A DNA stretch of 64,000 nt from VRUE01 sp963706605 (GTDB lineage: Bacteria > Actinomycetota > Thermoleophilia > Solirubrobacterales > 70-9). The notes below the pieces were generated by a model. The model saw only the letters and a program-made list of their open reading frames with translations. It was not told the DNA's origin and searched no databases. A program made the translations under genes and the position numbers. The stretch spans positions 496,001 to 560,000 of the forward strand of contig OY970165.1 of assembly GCA_963706605.1 (NCBI GenBank). Reading direction: 5' to 3'. Positions 17,693 to 26,628 of the stretch are shown here, one piece after another. Within the stretch, counting starts at the first letter, position 1, and the number at the start of each line of letters is the position of its first letter.

Positions 17693-18707
17693 CCGCCAAA
17701 ACCTCCTTCGCCAGCTCCCGGTAGTAGCCGGCTGCGTTGCTCTGGGGATCGTACTTGAGCACGCTGGCGCCTTTCACGGGCGCCTCGGCGAATTTGATCG
17801 CCTTTTTGATCCGAGACTTGAAGACGAGCTCGCCGAAGTTCTCCTCGAGGATCTCAACCGCCTCCTTGGCGTGGACGGTGCGCGAGTCGAGCATCGTCGG
17901 CAGGATGCCCTCGATCCTGACGTCGGGGTTGAGGTTCTCCTGGATCATTTTCAGCGTGTTCTGGAGCTGCACCAGTCCGCGCATTGACAAATACTCGCAC
18001 TGGACGGGGACGATCACCTTGTTGGCGGCGGTCAGAGCGTTGATCGTCAGCAAGCCGAGGCTGGGCGGCGTGTCGATACAGACGAAGTCGTAGTCGCCGG
18101 AGACCTCCTTCAGCGCCTTCTCCAACGAGCGCTCGCGGCCGATCTTGGTGCTCATCGCGATCTCCGCCCCGGCCAGATCGATCGAGGAGACGGCGATGTC
18201 GATCTCGCGGTGCTGGACGATCTCGCTGATCGGCATGTCGTTGACCAGCACGTCGTAAAGGCTCTTCTCGACCTTGTCCGGATCGATCCCCTGGCTCATC
18301 GTCAGGTTCCCCTGCGGGTCCAGATCGACGCACAGCACCCGGTGCCCGGACTCGGCAAAGGCGACGGCGAGGTTCAAGGTGGTCGTCGTCTTGGCGACCC
18401 CGCCCTTCTGGTTGGCAAAGGCAATCACCTCGGCGTGCTTGGTCGGCGCCTCCGCAGCAGCCTCCTCCACCACGGTCTCGTGCCGGCTGGGGGCAATCAG
18501 TTCCCGCGGCATCATCCTGGCCGGCTCGCTCGGCTCCTCCACCTTCTCGGCCACGGACTCGGGCTCGGGCGCAGGGGGCGGCTCAGGGGCGGGCTCGGGT
18601 TGGCGCTCCGGCACCGCCTCCTCCATCCGCTGCAGCTCCTCCACAATCGGATGCGGCACTTCGGTCGAAACTGGTGCGGACTTGTTTCTACGGCTGAGGA
18701 ATCCCAT
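17679..18707 (-). CDS. ParA/Soj-family ATPase with long N-terminal tail
   Basis: Deviant Walker-type ATPase of chromosome or protein positioning. The P-loop is QKGGVAKTTT, switch I follows in DLDPQGNLT, and Walker B is VCIDTPPSLG. The ParA core starts near residue 92, after a Pro/Glu-rich low-complexity tail similar in character to that of FtsZ encoded next. The first residues MGFLSRRNK could form a small amphipathic or basic membrane anchor. No parB is adjacent, and coupling to ftsZ suggests division-site placement, as with MipZ or ParA-like orphan proteins, rather than plasmid partition. Confidence 0.88.
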   Translation of the reverse strand: MGFLSRRNKSAPVSTEVPHPIVEELQRMEEAVPERQPEPAPEPPPAPEPESVAEKVEEPSEPARMMPRELIAPSRHETVVEEAAAEAPTKHAEVIAFANQKGGVAKTTTTLNLAVAFAESGHRVLCVDLDPQGNLTMSQGIDPDKVEKSLYDVLVNDMPISEIVQHREIDIAVSSIDLAGAEIAMSTKIGRERSLEKALKEVSGDYDFVCIDTPPSLGLLTINALTAANKVIVPVQCEYLSMRGLVQLQNTLKMIQENLNPDVRIEGILPTMLDSRTVHAKEAVEILEENFGELVFKSRIKKAIKFAEAPVKGASVLKYDPQSNAAGYYRELAKEVLADESA

Positions 18708-18722
18708 TGCGCGGGTATTCGC

Positions 18723-19694
18723 ATGACTGCCCGTTTTTCCTGCCGCCCCCGGAAATTGCTAGGAATCACCCCGATCCCAGACTTTCTCGACAAGCGACTG
18801 GTCTTCGTGACTGGCAAGGGGGGTGTAGGCAAGACCACCGTTGCGGTCGCGCTTGGCCTGCGCGCCGCCGAAGCCGGCAAGCGCACGATCGTCTGCGAGG
18901 TCTCCTCACAAGAGAACGCCTCGCGGATCTTCGATCACACCGAGGTCGGCTTCCACGAGGTCGAGATGGCGGAGAACCTCTGGTCGATCTCAATCGACCC
19001 CGACGAGTCGATGCGCGAGTACGTGCTGCTCCAGCTCAAGGTCCGCGCGATGCGCGACCTGCTCTTTCGCAGCCGCATCTTCTCCTACCTGGCCGCCGCC
19101 ACCCCCGGCCTCAAGGAGCTGGTCACGATCGGCAAGATCTGGGAGCTGGCCCAGCTCGACCGCAAGGTGAAGCAGGGGCGCAAATACGACCTGGTGATCG
19201 TCGACGCACCCGCCACCGGCCACGGGATCGGCTTCCTGCAGACGCCGCGCACCTTCGCGGCGATCGCCCGCGTCGGGCCGATCCACTCCCAGGCGCAGCA
19301 GCTCGACCGCCTGATCACCGACCACGAGCACACCGGCACCGCGATCGTCGCCCTGCCGGAGGAGATGCCCGTCAACGAGACCGCCGCCCTGGAGAGCGAG
19401 CTGCGCTCCGAGGTCGGCGTCGCGGTCGATCGGGTCTACCTCAACGGGCTCTACCCGGAGCGCTTCTCCAAAGAGGAGGCCGAGCAACTCGGCCAGCTGG
19501 CCGGTGGCGAGAACGGGATCGTGCGGGCCGCCGCCCGCGCCGCGGCCTCCGAGCACGGTCGCGCCCGCTCCCAGCGCGCCCAGCTCGCCCGCCTACGGCG
19601 CCGGGTCGAGGCCCCGGTGAAGACGCTCCCCTTCCTCTTCGAGCCCGAGCTGGGCGTCGAGGCGGCGCAACAGCTCGCCAGGAGACTGCACTGA
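18723..19694 (+). CDS. ArsA/GET3-family ATPase, first of a pair (Rv3679-like)
   Basis: P-loop ATPase of the anion-transporting/GET3 family. The P-loop is FVTGKGGVGKTT, and VIVDAPATGHG is the Walker B/switch region. There is no Cys-rich metalloid site, so arsenite transport is unlikely. Mycobacteria carry an analogous adjacent pair, Rv3679-Rv3680. The start is uncertain: the first ATG is only 15 nt from the divergent parA start and encodes an atypical basic leader before PDFLDKRLVFVTG, so translation may begin further in. It overlaps the second ATPase by 1 nt. Confidence 0.8.
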   Translation: MTARFSCRPRKLLGITPIPDFLDKRLVFVTGKGGVGKTTVAVALGLRAAEAGKRTIVCEVSSQENASRIFDHTEVGFHEVEMAENLWSISIDPDESMREYVLLQLKVRAMRDLLFRSRIFSYLAAATPGLKELVTIGKIWELAQLDRKVKQGRKYDLVIVDAPATGHGIGFLQTPRTFAAIARVGPIHSQAQQLDRLITDHEHTGTAIVALPEEMPVNETAALESELRSEVGVAVDRVYLNGLYPERFSKEEAEQLGQLAGGENGIVRAAARAAASEHGRARSQRAQLARLRRRVEAPVKTLPFLFEPELGVEAAQQLARRLH

Positions 19695-20845
19695 TGCCGG
19701 CTGTCGACGAGATCCTCGAAGGCAAGGACATATGTATCTGCGCCGGCTCGGGCGGGGTCGGCAAGACGACCACCTCGGCGGCGATCGCCGCCGGGATGGC
19801 GGCGCGAGGCCTGAAGGTATGCGTGCTGACGATCGACCCGGCGAAGCGGCTCGCCGACTCACTTGGCCTGCGCGAGCTGGGCAACGAGGCGAGCCAGGTC
19901 GACCCCGAGCTCTTCGAGCGCCACGGGATCGAGATGAAGGGTGAGCTGTGGGCGATGATGCTCGACGCCAAGGCGACCTTCGACGAGCTGGTCGCCCGCC
20001 AGGCGCCCGACGAGGAGGCCCGCGACCGGGTCCTCGACAACCGTATCTACCAACAGATCTCCAACGCCCTCGCCGGCTCGCAGGAGTACATGGCGATGGA
20101 GAAGCTGTTCGAGCTGCACACCGAGGGTCGCTTCGACCTGCTCGTCCTCGACACGCCGCCGACCCGCAACGCACTCGACTTCCTCGAGGCGCCGCGCCGC
20201 CTCACGCAGTTCATCGAAGGACGCTCGCTGCGTGTCTTCATGCGGCCGACCGGCCTGGCGGCGCGGGTGGCGGGAAGGGGCGCCACCGTCGCGCTCGGCG
20301 TCCTCAAGCGGATCGTCGGCTTCGACCTGCTTGCCGATCTCGCTGAGTTCTTCAACGCCTTCAGCGGCATGGTCGACGGCTTCCAGGCGCGCGCCAAGCG
20401 GGTCAACAACCTGCTCGCCGACCCCCACACCTGCTTCCTCGTCGTCTGCGGCCCGCAGGGTGAGCCGATCGACGAGGCCGTCTACTTCCACCGCAAGCTG
20501 GTCGAGGCGAAGCTGCCCTTCGGCGGGATCGTCGTCAACAAGGTCCACTACCCGGCCGAGCGCCTGCGGGGAGACGGCGCTGACCTCGAGGGGACGCTGA
20601 CCGCGAGACTGAGCGACGAGGATCTGGCCCGCCGCGTCGCCGAGAACTTCGCCGACTACCAGGCGCTGGCCGAGCGCGACGCCCGCAACATCGAGCACCT
20701 CGCCGCCGAGCTGCGCACCAAGGGCGTGATCCGCGTCCCTTACCTGGACGAGGACGTCCACGACCTCGGCGGCCTCGCCGAGATCAACCGCTACCTCTTC
20801 GCCAGCAGCGAGCAGCGTGAAGCGATCGCCGCCGGCCGCGCTTAG
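19694..20845 (+). CDS. ArsA/GET3-family ATPase, second of a pair (Rv3680-like)
   Basis: 383-residue P-loop ATPase. The P-loop is CAGSGGVGKTTTSAA, then TIDPAKRLADSLG (the A-loop/switch I of ArsA-type ATPases) and VLDTPPTRNALDFLE. The middle segment, with hydrophobic helices (FMRPTGLAARVAG, VGFDLLADLAEFFNAF), could form a client-binding groove. ATG overlaps the preceding TGA, so the two subunits are probably made in equal amounts and may form a heterodimer. The client is unknown. Confidence 0.85.
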   Translation: MPAVDEILEGKDICICAGSGGVGKTTTSAAIAAGMAARGLKVCVLTIDPAKRLADSLGLRELGNEASQVDPELFERHGIEMKGELWAMMLDAKATFDELVARQAPDEEARDRVLDNRIYQQISNALAGSQEYMAMEKLFELHTEGRFDLLVLDTPPTRNALDFLEAPRRLTQFIEGRSLRVFMRPTGLAARVAGRGATVALGVLKRIVGFDLLADLAEFFNAFSGMVDGFQARAKRVNNLLADPHTCFLVVCGPQGEPIDEAVYFHRKLVEAKLPFGGIVVNKVHYPAERLRGDGADLEGTLTARLSDEDLARRVAENFADYQALAERDARNIEHLAAELRTKGVIRVPYLDEDVHDLGGLAEINRYLFASSEQREAIAAGRA

Positions 20846-22443
20846 CCGGCGTGGCGGTAGTGGTCGTAGTTGAGCTCTCGAACCTCCCAGTCAGCGTCCT
20901 CGGGCACCGGGAACAGGTGCCGGACGCGCGGGGTGTCGATCCGCTCACGGTGTTCGACGTCGCTGCCGCCGGCCGGCCACTCGATGGTTCCGGCCTCGTC
21001 CTCCACCTCGACCTCGTCGAGCCAGTCGGTGGCGGTGATCCGGATCTCGTGCTCGGCCGGGATCGGCTCGAGGATGCGGGTGTCCTGCATGTGGTCCTCC
21101 TCTGGTGGCGCCTGCAAGGGTTCCGCTCGGGCCACCGGCGGTGGCGCAAGCTCGGGCTCGGGCTCAGGTATGTCGGGCTCCTGGGCGACCACAGCGATCT
21201 CCACGTCTCCCGCGTCGAGGCCGGTGGCGATCAGGGTCTCGTCGGCGACCTCGTTGAGGTCGGTGCCGAGCTCGCCAAGGGCGGCCTCGCGGAGGATGCG
21301 ACGCACGCTCTCCTCAATCCAGCGGGCAAGCTCCGAAGCTTCCTCAGCCGATGCGCCCGTCATCAGCGAGCGCTCCAACTCCAGCGCCGATTCGACCCGC
21401 TCGCGGGCGCCAAGCCTGTCGGTCGATCCATCGGCGATCAGGGCCGCGGCGCGCATCGGCAGCGAGGCGCCCACAGGACCCTGTCCGTCGAGCACGGCAC
21501 GCAGCGCCAGCAGATGGTCGCTGAGCCCTTCCAACACCGAGGGACGCTCACAGCCCAGCTCGAAGCGGCCCACGGCCCAGGCGAGCGGGCCCGCCGGGTC
21601 AGGCCTGGCCTCGAGCGTCTCCGCAAACTCGACCAGCTGCGCCGCCTCGTCCTCGTCGAGCCGGTAACCGTCGCCGCGCGGTGAGGGGGCGCCGGTCGCG
21701 ATACGGCGCCAGCGGCCCTCCCCGGTCGGCGCGAAGGCGTGGGGACCGAGCCCGACGCCACCCCGCTTGAAGAGACGCATGACGCTGACCAGCTCGCCCA
21801 GCTGCCGCAGTGCGGCGGCGGCGCTGTCGGCACCCTCGCCCTGCTCGGCGATCGCCAGAAACTGCGGCTGCCAGGCGGCGCGGCCCATCCCCTCGCTGCG
21901 CATCGCCTCGATCGGAGCCTCGAAGGTGTCGGCGCGGACCAGCTGGGCTCCGTGGGGAAGCTGGAGGCGGGCAAGCGGCATCTGCAAGCCGGCGATCGGG
22001 ATGACGACCACATCGGCCTCGTCGACGTCGCCCGCTTCGGCATCGAGCACGACCAGGGCGGCGTCGAGGCGCTCGCGGTCGAGAGAGAACTCGCTGCTGC
22101 CATCCCAGAGGGAGGCCATGAAGACGGTCAGCATCCGCGCCGCCCGCTCTGGGGGCTCGGCCGCAACGGTCTCGCCACGATGCTCCAGATAGGGGGCGGC
22201 CACGCCTGCCAGCTCGACCGCTTCGCGGGCCGGCTCGAAGGCGGGCAACGCGCGCAGCTCGGCCTCGCGCTCGCGCACGTAGCGCGCGGTCAAGGGGACG
22301 TAGCTATGGAAGAGAGAGTCAGGACCCTCCTGCTCGGCGACGTCGAAAGGGATCTGGTCGCCGCTTGCGACCAGGGTGCTGAAGCGAGTCGCCGCCTCAG
22401 CGGCCAGCCGCCGCAGAGCCTCGTTGAGCAGGGGATCGCGCAC
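20842..22443 (-). CDS. Hypothetical protein, 533 residues, acidic C-terminus
   Basis: I do not recognise a family. The N-terminal 370 residues are predicted soluble and helical with many Leu/Ala heptad-like stretches. From about residue 410 there is a Pro/Glu linker (PDIPEPEPELAPPP), then an acidic segment and a short C-terminal block ending VRELNYDHYRHAG that looks conserved. No signal peptide or membrane helix. It converges on the ATPase pair with a 4-nt overlap. Codon use matches neighbouring housekeeping genes, so it is probably a real lineage-specific protein. Confidence 0.6.
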   Translation of the reverse strand: MRDPLLNEALRRLAAEAATRFSTLVASGDQIPFDVAEQEGPDSLFHSYVPLTARYVREREAELRALPAFEPAREAVELAGVAAPYLEHRGETVAAEPPERAARMLTVFMASLWDGSSEFSLDRERLDAALVVLDAEAGDVDEADVVVIPIAGLQMPLARLQLPHGAQLVRADTFEAPIEAMRSEGMGRAAWQPQFLAIAEQGEGADSAAAALRQLGELVSVMRLFKRGGVGLGPHAFAPTGEGRWRRIATGAPSPRGDGYRLDEDEAAQLVEFAETLEARPDPAGPLAWAVGRFELGCERPSVLEGLSDHLLALRAVLDGQGPVGASLPMRAAALIADGSTDRLGARERVESALELERSLMTGASAEEASELARWIEESVRRILREAALGELGTDLNEVADETLIATGLDAGDVEIAVVAQEPDIPEPEPELAPPPVARAEPLQAPPEEDHMQDTRILEPIPAEHEIRITATDWLDEVEVEDEAGTIEWPAGGSDVEHRERIDTPRVRHLFPVPEDADWEVRELNYDHYRHAG

Positions 22444-22500
22444 CCTCGCTGCTTCCCCTCGTCACGGGGCGCTCCTGCGCCTGCACGGCGCCTTGCAGGA

Positions 22501-22546
22501 CGTGCCGGGAGTTATGCCCCCATATGGACCGCTAAGTCCCGGCACG
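22501..22546. repeat. Long intergenic palindrome, copy B
   Basis: The same 10-bp arms as copy A (CGTGCCGGGA/TCCCGGCACG), the same total of 46 bp, and a centre CCCCCATATGGACCGC that is the reverse complement of copy A's centre. Located between the unknown gene and the HxlR gene, both on the minus strand. Confidence 0.8.
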
Positions 22547-22565
22547 TCAGGGCTGGGCGGGTCAG

Positions 22566-22919
22566 CTAGACGGCGGCGGGTGCGCGGGCGGGCTCGGCGT
22601 CTTCTTCGAAGAGCCAGCGCTTGCCGTAGCGGCGCATGTCCTCGATCAGCGGCACCAGCGCCTTGCCCTTCTCGGTCAGCGCGTACTCGACCCGCGGCGG
22701 AACCTCGGGGAAGGTGTTGCGGGCGACGATGCCCTCCTCTTCGAGCGCCCGCAGGCGCAGCGAGAGCGTCCGCGGGCTGATCCCCTCCAGCGAGCGCTCC
22801 AGCTCACAGAAGCGGCTGCGACCCTCGGCGAGGTCGCGAATCACGAGGAGGGTCCACTTACCGCAGACGACGTCGGCGGTGCGGCATACAGGGCATCGGG
22901 AGTTGCTGGCGGCACTCAT
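22566..22919 (-). CDS. HxlR-family winged-helix regulator
   Basis: 117-residue HxlR/MarR-like repressor. It has the N-terminal Cys pair (CPVCRTADV), the family signature GKWTLLVIRDLAEGRSRFCELERSL, ISPRTLSLRLRALEEEGIV and the wing PPRVEYALTEKG. The cysteines could act as a redox or aldehyde sensor, as in HypR and related members. The gene lies after the pilus operon; a CTTCA-N5-TGAAG site upstream may be its operator. Targets unknown. Confidence 0.88.
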   Translation of the reverse strand: MSAASNSRCPVCRTADVVCGKWTLLVIRDLAEGRSRFCELERSLEGISPRTLSLRLRALEEEGIVARNTFPEVPPRVEYALTEKGKALVPLIEDMRRYGKRWLFEEDAEPARAPAAV

Positions 22920-22974
22920 CTTCGGGCAAGGCGGTTGTGTCGATTGCCTCGCAGAAGCGAGTTTAGCGCTATTG

Positions 22975-22989
22975 CTTCACTTAATGAAG
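22975..22989. promoter_or_regulatory. Candidate operator upstream of the HxlR gene
   Basis: CTTCACTTAATGAAG, 5-bp arms with a 5-nt centre, at the 3' end of the pilus operon and 55 nt upstream of the HxlR start. Autoregulation is inference. Confidence 0.3.
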
Positions 22990-23924
22990 TTTTGAGAGAA
23001 GCCGGTGCCCCAGCCCCCGGTGGGCGCCGAGGAGGAGTGCGCCGACTGGGAGCGGTCGACTTCGACGAAGTCGATCTTGGTGATGGCCAGTCGGAAGTCG
23101 CGGTTGGGCGCGCCGGTGAGGATGTTGGCCGCCTCGCCTTCGTGGAGGATCAGCACGCCGCAGCTCTGGTTGCCGCCGACGCAGTGCCCGTCGCCGAGCA
23201 CCATGGCGACTTCGCTGGAGACGTCGAAGGCGGCGCGCTTGCCGTCTTCGGAGACGCCGATGAAGACGACCACCGGGCGCTTGTCCGGCAGCAGCTTGCC
23301 GACCGGCAGCCTGCGGTAGGTCGTCAGGTCTTCGGAGCCCACGAGCCCGAAGCGAACATCGGGCCGGTAGCCGAAGAAGTGCAGGCCCGGCGTGTCGGGG
23401 TCGAGGCTGCCGGGGGCCGTGCTGCCGGCGCCGGCGCCGCCCTGACCCGACCCGCCGGAATGACCAGGCTTGGTTTCGACTTCCACTTCGGTCCCTTCGA
23501 CTTCGACGGTCGAGGCGCCCCCACCGGAGCTCGACGAGCTTTCCGTCGACGTCGATCCGGCACCCCCTTCGCCGCTCTGCACCTGGGCCGACTCGGGCAG
23601 GCCGGTGTAGCGCTGCTTGAACGGGTCGGTTGGGGTGCGATGGCCGAGCCGCTTGCGGTAGTCGCGCAGGCCCGGAGTGGCCTCGACGACCGTGAGCTTG
23701 GACGTCCCCCCCGAGCCCAGCGAGGAGAGGCTTTCGCTCGCGCCCGGGACGTAGGTCGCTTCGTCGTCGCCCCCGAGCAGGAACGGCACGGCGGCGATGG
23801 CCACAAGCACGAGTGCGACGAACGGCAGCAGGCGGCGGTCGCGCAGGTCGTAGTAGAGGTCGGTGAGGAAGGCCGGCGTCTTCAGCTGCGGCATCTTCAG
23901 CTCCGGTCCCTTCAACTTCTTCAT
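22977..23924 (-). CDS. Pilus-operon membrane protein after PilO
   Basis: 315 residues: a basic cytoplasmic N-terminus (LKGPELKMPQLKTP), one membrane helix (LLPFVALVLVAIAAVPFLLG), a long Ser/Gly/Glu-rich linker and a C-terminal external domain with a Cys pair (GDGHCVGGNQSCGV). Last gene of pilM-N-O, overlapping pilO by 4 nt, so it occupies the PilP position, but no PilP lipoprotein signature is visible and there is no secretin in this locus. It probably completes the inner-membrane alignment complex. Glu is mostly GAA here, unlike most genes in the window. Confidence 0.6.
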   Translation of the reverse strand: MKKLKGPELKMPQLKTPAFLTDLYYDLRDRRLLPFVALVLVAIAAVPFLLGGDDEATYVPGASESLSSLGSGGTSKLTVVEATPGLRDYRKRLGHRTPTDPFKQRYTGLPESAQVQSGEGGAGSTSTESSSSSGGGASTVEVEGTEVEVETKPGHSGGSGQGGAGAGSTAPGSLDPDTPGLHFFGYRPDVRFGLVGSEDLTTYRRLPVGKLLPDKRPVVVFIGVSEDGKRAAFDVSSEVAMVLGDGHCVGGNQSCGVLILHEGEAANILTGAPNRDFRLAITKIDFVEVDRSQSAHSSSAPTGGWGTGFSQNFIK

Positions 23925-24682
23925 GGCGCCGCTCCGATCGTCTGCGCGGCCGGCGTCGCTTCGCTGGGGGCGGCCGCTTCGGGCGCGGCGCCCGCCGCTG
24001 CGCTTTCGCCGGGCGGGGTCAGGTAGGTGGTGAGGGCGAAGCTCGCCTGCAGCAGCGGGAAGCCCGCTTCAGGGGAGGCTTCGAGCGAGAAGCCGTCGAT
24101 CGTGACCAAGCGGCCGTCGACGCTTACGTGGCTGTTCTTCGTATCGACCAGCGAGTCGATGCCTTTGATGAAGTCGGCGATCTGGAAGAAGTTGCCGCTT
24201 AAGGTGACTTCGTAGGGCATGACCGCCAGGCCGGCCGGGCCGATCGCCGCGCCGAGCGGCAGCAGCGAGGCCGCCACCTCGGTCGGCGAAGCCGGTTCCG
24301 CTTCGCCGGCGGCGGGCGGAGGTGCAGTTTCTTCTCCCCCGGACGCGTTCAGTTTGATGTCACGGAACGTGCCCCCGGCGTGGTCGGCGATGTGGTTCAT
24401 CTGCACCAGCAGCGAGGCCGTTTCGTCATCGCCAGGAACGGCCTTGCCGACGACCACGAGGTGCTGATAGTCGGTCGGGAATTCCCTCTTCGCTGCTTCC
24501 GCTTCGGCGATTTCCGCTTCGTGCTGGGCCAGCGAGGTCTTCAGCTGAGCCGCCTGGGCGTCGAGCTTGCTCGCTTCGTCGCGCTTGGGATTGAGCATCA
24601 GCGCCCAGAAGGCGATGGCGATGGCGGCCAGCCCGAGCGCGGCGACGATCGTGCGGTTGGACGAGGTCATCTGCAGCTTCAT
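23921..24682 (-). CDS. pilO: Type IV pilus alignment protein PilO
   Basis: 253-residue bitopic protein: short cytoplasmic N-terminus, membrane helix at about residues 11-31 (IVAALGLAAIAIAFWALML), a coiled coil (LDAQAAQLKTSLAQHEAEIAEAEA) and a ferredoxin-like C-terminal domain with the PilO pattern PYEVTLSGNFFQIADFIKGIDSL. It dimerises with PilN and links PilM to the pilus machine. The ATG was chosen 1 nt after the pilN stop; the longer upstream frame is antisense composition. Ala/Pro-rich tail. Confidence 0.85.
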   Translation of the reverse strand: MKLQMTSSNRTIVAALGLAAIAIAFWALMLNPKRDEASKLDAQAAQLKTSLAQHEAEIAEAEAAKREFPTDYQHLVVVGKAVPGDDETASLLVQMNHIADHAGGTFRDIKLNASGGEETAPPPAAGEAEPASPTEVAASLLPLGAAIGPAGLAVMPYEVTLSGNFFQIADFIKGIDSLVDTKNSHVSVDGRLVTIDGFSLEASPEAGFPLLQASFALTTYLTPPGESAAAGAAPEAAAPSEATPAAQTIGAAP

Positions 24683-24683
24683 C

Positions 24684-25439
24684 TCATTCGCCTTCCGAGC
24701 TTTCGGAGCTGGTCGTTTCGACCGTCCCGGTCGCCACCGGCGCCGCTTCTTCGCCACCGGTTTCGGCGACCGGCGCCGCGTCGAAGGCGACGACGATTTC
24801 GAACTTGGCGATGAACTTGCGCGTCCGGCACTCGTCGCCGTTGGAACCGGAATCGCCACTGTCGCCGCCGGCGCTCTTGCCTTCTTCGGGCAGTTCCGAG
24901 GATTGGACCCCGACGCGCGTAACCCCGTCGATATCCTTGAGGGCCGTGACGAAGCCGGCGACGGCCTCCTGTCCACGCGCACAGCCGTTCAGTTCGAGCG
25001 CGGGCCCCGCAATGGCACCGCGCATGTTCGTGCTGCCGCCGCCGCTTTCGATGCTGACCCCCGGTGCCGTGGTGGCCGCCAGACCGCTTAGCCAGACGTC
25101 GTGGGGCAGGACGAGAGCGAGTTCGCGCATCACCCGTTCCCAGTCGAAGCGGCTGTCGGCGAGGCTGCTGACGGTCTCCACCCGCTGTTCGCTCATCGTG
25201 CGGAACTGGGTGTAGGAGGCCAGGCTCTGCGCCTTGGCCGAGGCCGCAGCGTCTTCGCCTTCCAGCTTTGCGACTTCGTTCTTGCCTTCGGCGACCTGGT
25301 TGCCGATGACGACGAGCGCGGTGACCCCGAGCAGCAGGGCGACCAGGGCGGCGAGCAGAACGTAGGGAAGCGGGCCGGTGCGCAGCGGGGCGTTGTCGCC
25401 GCGGCGGTCCTCGGGCGGGATCAGGTTGACGGGACGCAT
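24684..25439 (-). CDS. pilN: Type IV pilus assembly protein PilN
   Basis: 251 residues. The N-terminal NLIPPEDRR is the conserved peptide that docks into PilM. A membrane helix follows (VLLAALVALLLGVTALVVIG), then a coiled coil and a ferredoxin-like domain (LALVLPHDVWLSGL, GFVTALKDIDGVTRVGVQ). A Ser/Gly/Asp insert and an acidic tail extend the C-terminus. Sits 3 nt after pilM and 1 nt before pilO, so it is translated as one unit with them. Confidence 0.85.
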   Translation of the reverse strand: MRPVNLIPPEDRRGDNAPLRTGPLPYVLLAALVALLLGVTALVVIGNQVAEGKNEVAKLEGEDAAASAKAQSLASYTQFRTMSEQRVETVSSLADSRFDWERVMRELALVLPHDVWLSGLAATTAPGVSIESGGGSTNMRGAIAGPALELNGCARGQEAVAGFVTALKDIDGVTRVGVQSSELPEEGKSAGGDSGDSGSNGDECRTRKFIAKFEIVVAFDAAPVAETGGEEAAPVATGTVETTSSESSEGE

Positions 25440-25442
25440 GCC

Positions 25443-26543
25443 TCAGCCCTCCAGCAAAAGGCCGAAGGGGACGGTGAGGCGGGCGGCGGCCGACTCGTCG
25501 AAGCCGCCGAGCGCCGCGGGGCGGGCAACGGAGATGGGCAGGCCGAGGCGCGCTTCCATATGCCCCGGCATCCCGGCGATCGCGCTGCCGACTCCGCAGA
25601 GGACGACCCGCTCGACCGGGACCGCGCCCTCCTGAGCGCCGTAATAGTCGAGCGAGAGCCGCAGCTCGTCGACCAACGAGCCGACGCCCTCACCGAGCGT
25701 CCGCCGTACCTCGGCGACCATCTCGGGGTCGCCGTCGAGCTCCTCGACGGGAGCCTCCAGGCCAACGTAGGTGAGCCACTGCGGGACCTGGTCCGGGGCG
25801 AGGCCCCGCGTGGAGACGAGCGGGGCCGCCATCGCCTCGAGACCGACGTGGGAGACGCGGGTGAAGAGGCAAGCCCGGCCACGGGCGACGGCGAGGTTGG
25901 TGACGTCGCCGAGGTTGCAGTAGAGGACCGCGCCGGACGGTTGGGCGCCCGCGTCGCCGCCGTCCTGCTCGCCCATACCGGTGCCGGCGAGCGCCCGGAT
26001 CATCCCGAAGGCGGCCAGGTCGATGCCGACCGGTTCGAGCCCGGCGCGACGGATCGGCTCGACGAAGGAGGCGATCATCTCGCGGCGCGCGGCGACGACG
26101 ACGACGTCGAGCTGCGCGGAGCCCCCCTCCTCCGCCGGCACGCCGCCGACGACCTGGTGCTCGAGCACGGCCTGGTCGAGCGGCATCGGCACCTGCTCCT
26201 GGGCCTGGAAGCGAACCGCCGCCTCCAACTCCTTTGGATCCTCGATCGCCGGCAGCCGCATGGTCCTGACGACCAGGCGCTGGTTGCCGATTCCCAGCCG
26301 CACCCGCTTCGAGAGCCTGTGCTCGGCGAAAAAGGACTTGAGGGCGGCAGCCAACCGCTCGGGATCCAGAACCTCGCCCTCGTGAAAGGCGCCCGGCTCG
26401 AGCGGTCCGATCGCCGAGGCGGTCACCTGCGCGGAGCCGTTCAGCGCGACCTCGGTCGCGGCAAGGCTGCCGGCGTCGATGTCGAGGCCGACGACGGGGC
26501 CGGCCTTGGGCTTGGTCAGGGTGAAGGAGGGCACGCCCTCCAT
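25443..26543 (-). CDS. pilM: Type IV pilus assembly protein PilM
   Basis: Actin/FtsA-like ATPase, 366 residues, cytoplasmic partner of PilN. VGLDIDAGSLAATEV is phosphate loop 1, RLPAIEDPKELEAAVRFQAQEQVPMPLDQAVLEHQVVG is the typical PilM subdomain 1C, AVLYCNLGDVTNLAVARG is phosphate loop 2, and VLCGVGSAIAGMPGHME is the adenosine motif. First gene of the M-N-O unit; TATAAC lies about 45 nt upstream of the start and may be its -10 element, separate from pilD. Confidence 0.9.
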   Translation of the reverse strand: MEGVPSFTLTKPKAGPVVGLDIDAGSLAATEVALNGSAQVTASAIGPLEPGAFHEGEVLDPERLAAALKSFFAEHRLSKRVRLGIGNQRLVVRTMRLPAIEDPKELEAAVRFQAQEQVPMPLDQAVLEHQVVGGVPAEEGGSAQLDVVVVAARREMIASFVEPIRRAGLEPVGIDLAAFGMIRALAGTGMGEQDGGDAGAQPSGAVLYCNLGDVTNLAVARGRACLFTRVSHVGLEAMAAPLVSTRGLAPDQVPQWLTYVGLEAPVEELDGDPEMVAEVRRTLGEGVGSLVDELRLSLDYYGAQEGAVPVERVVLCGVGSAIAGMPGHMEARLGLPISVARPAALGGFDESAAARLTVPFGLLLEG

Positions 26544-26628
26544 GAATCGACAGAAAGGCCGCAGACCTTTCGCCCTGCAAGTACCCAGTTATAGGAAAAC
26601 CTGGACGGACCTACGAGCCGGCGGGCTC

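Noticed and set aside
18210..18722. Upstream extension of the first ArsA-like ATPase
   Set aside because: That stretch is antisense to parA and lacks homology; the ATPase fold begins at PDFLDKRLVF.
19694..20845. Arsenite-transporting ATPase function
   Set aside because: The metalloid-binding cysteines of ArsA are absent and no arsenic resistance genes are adjacent.
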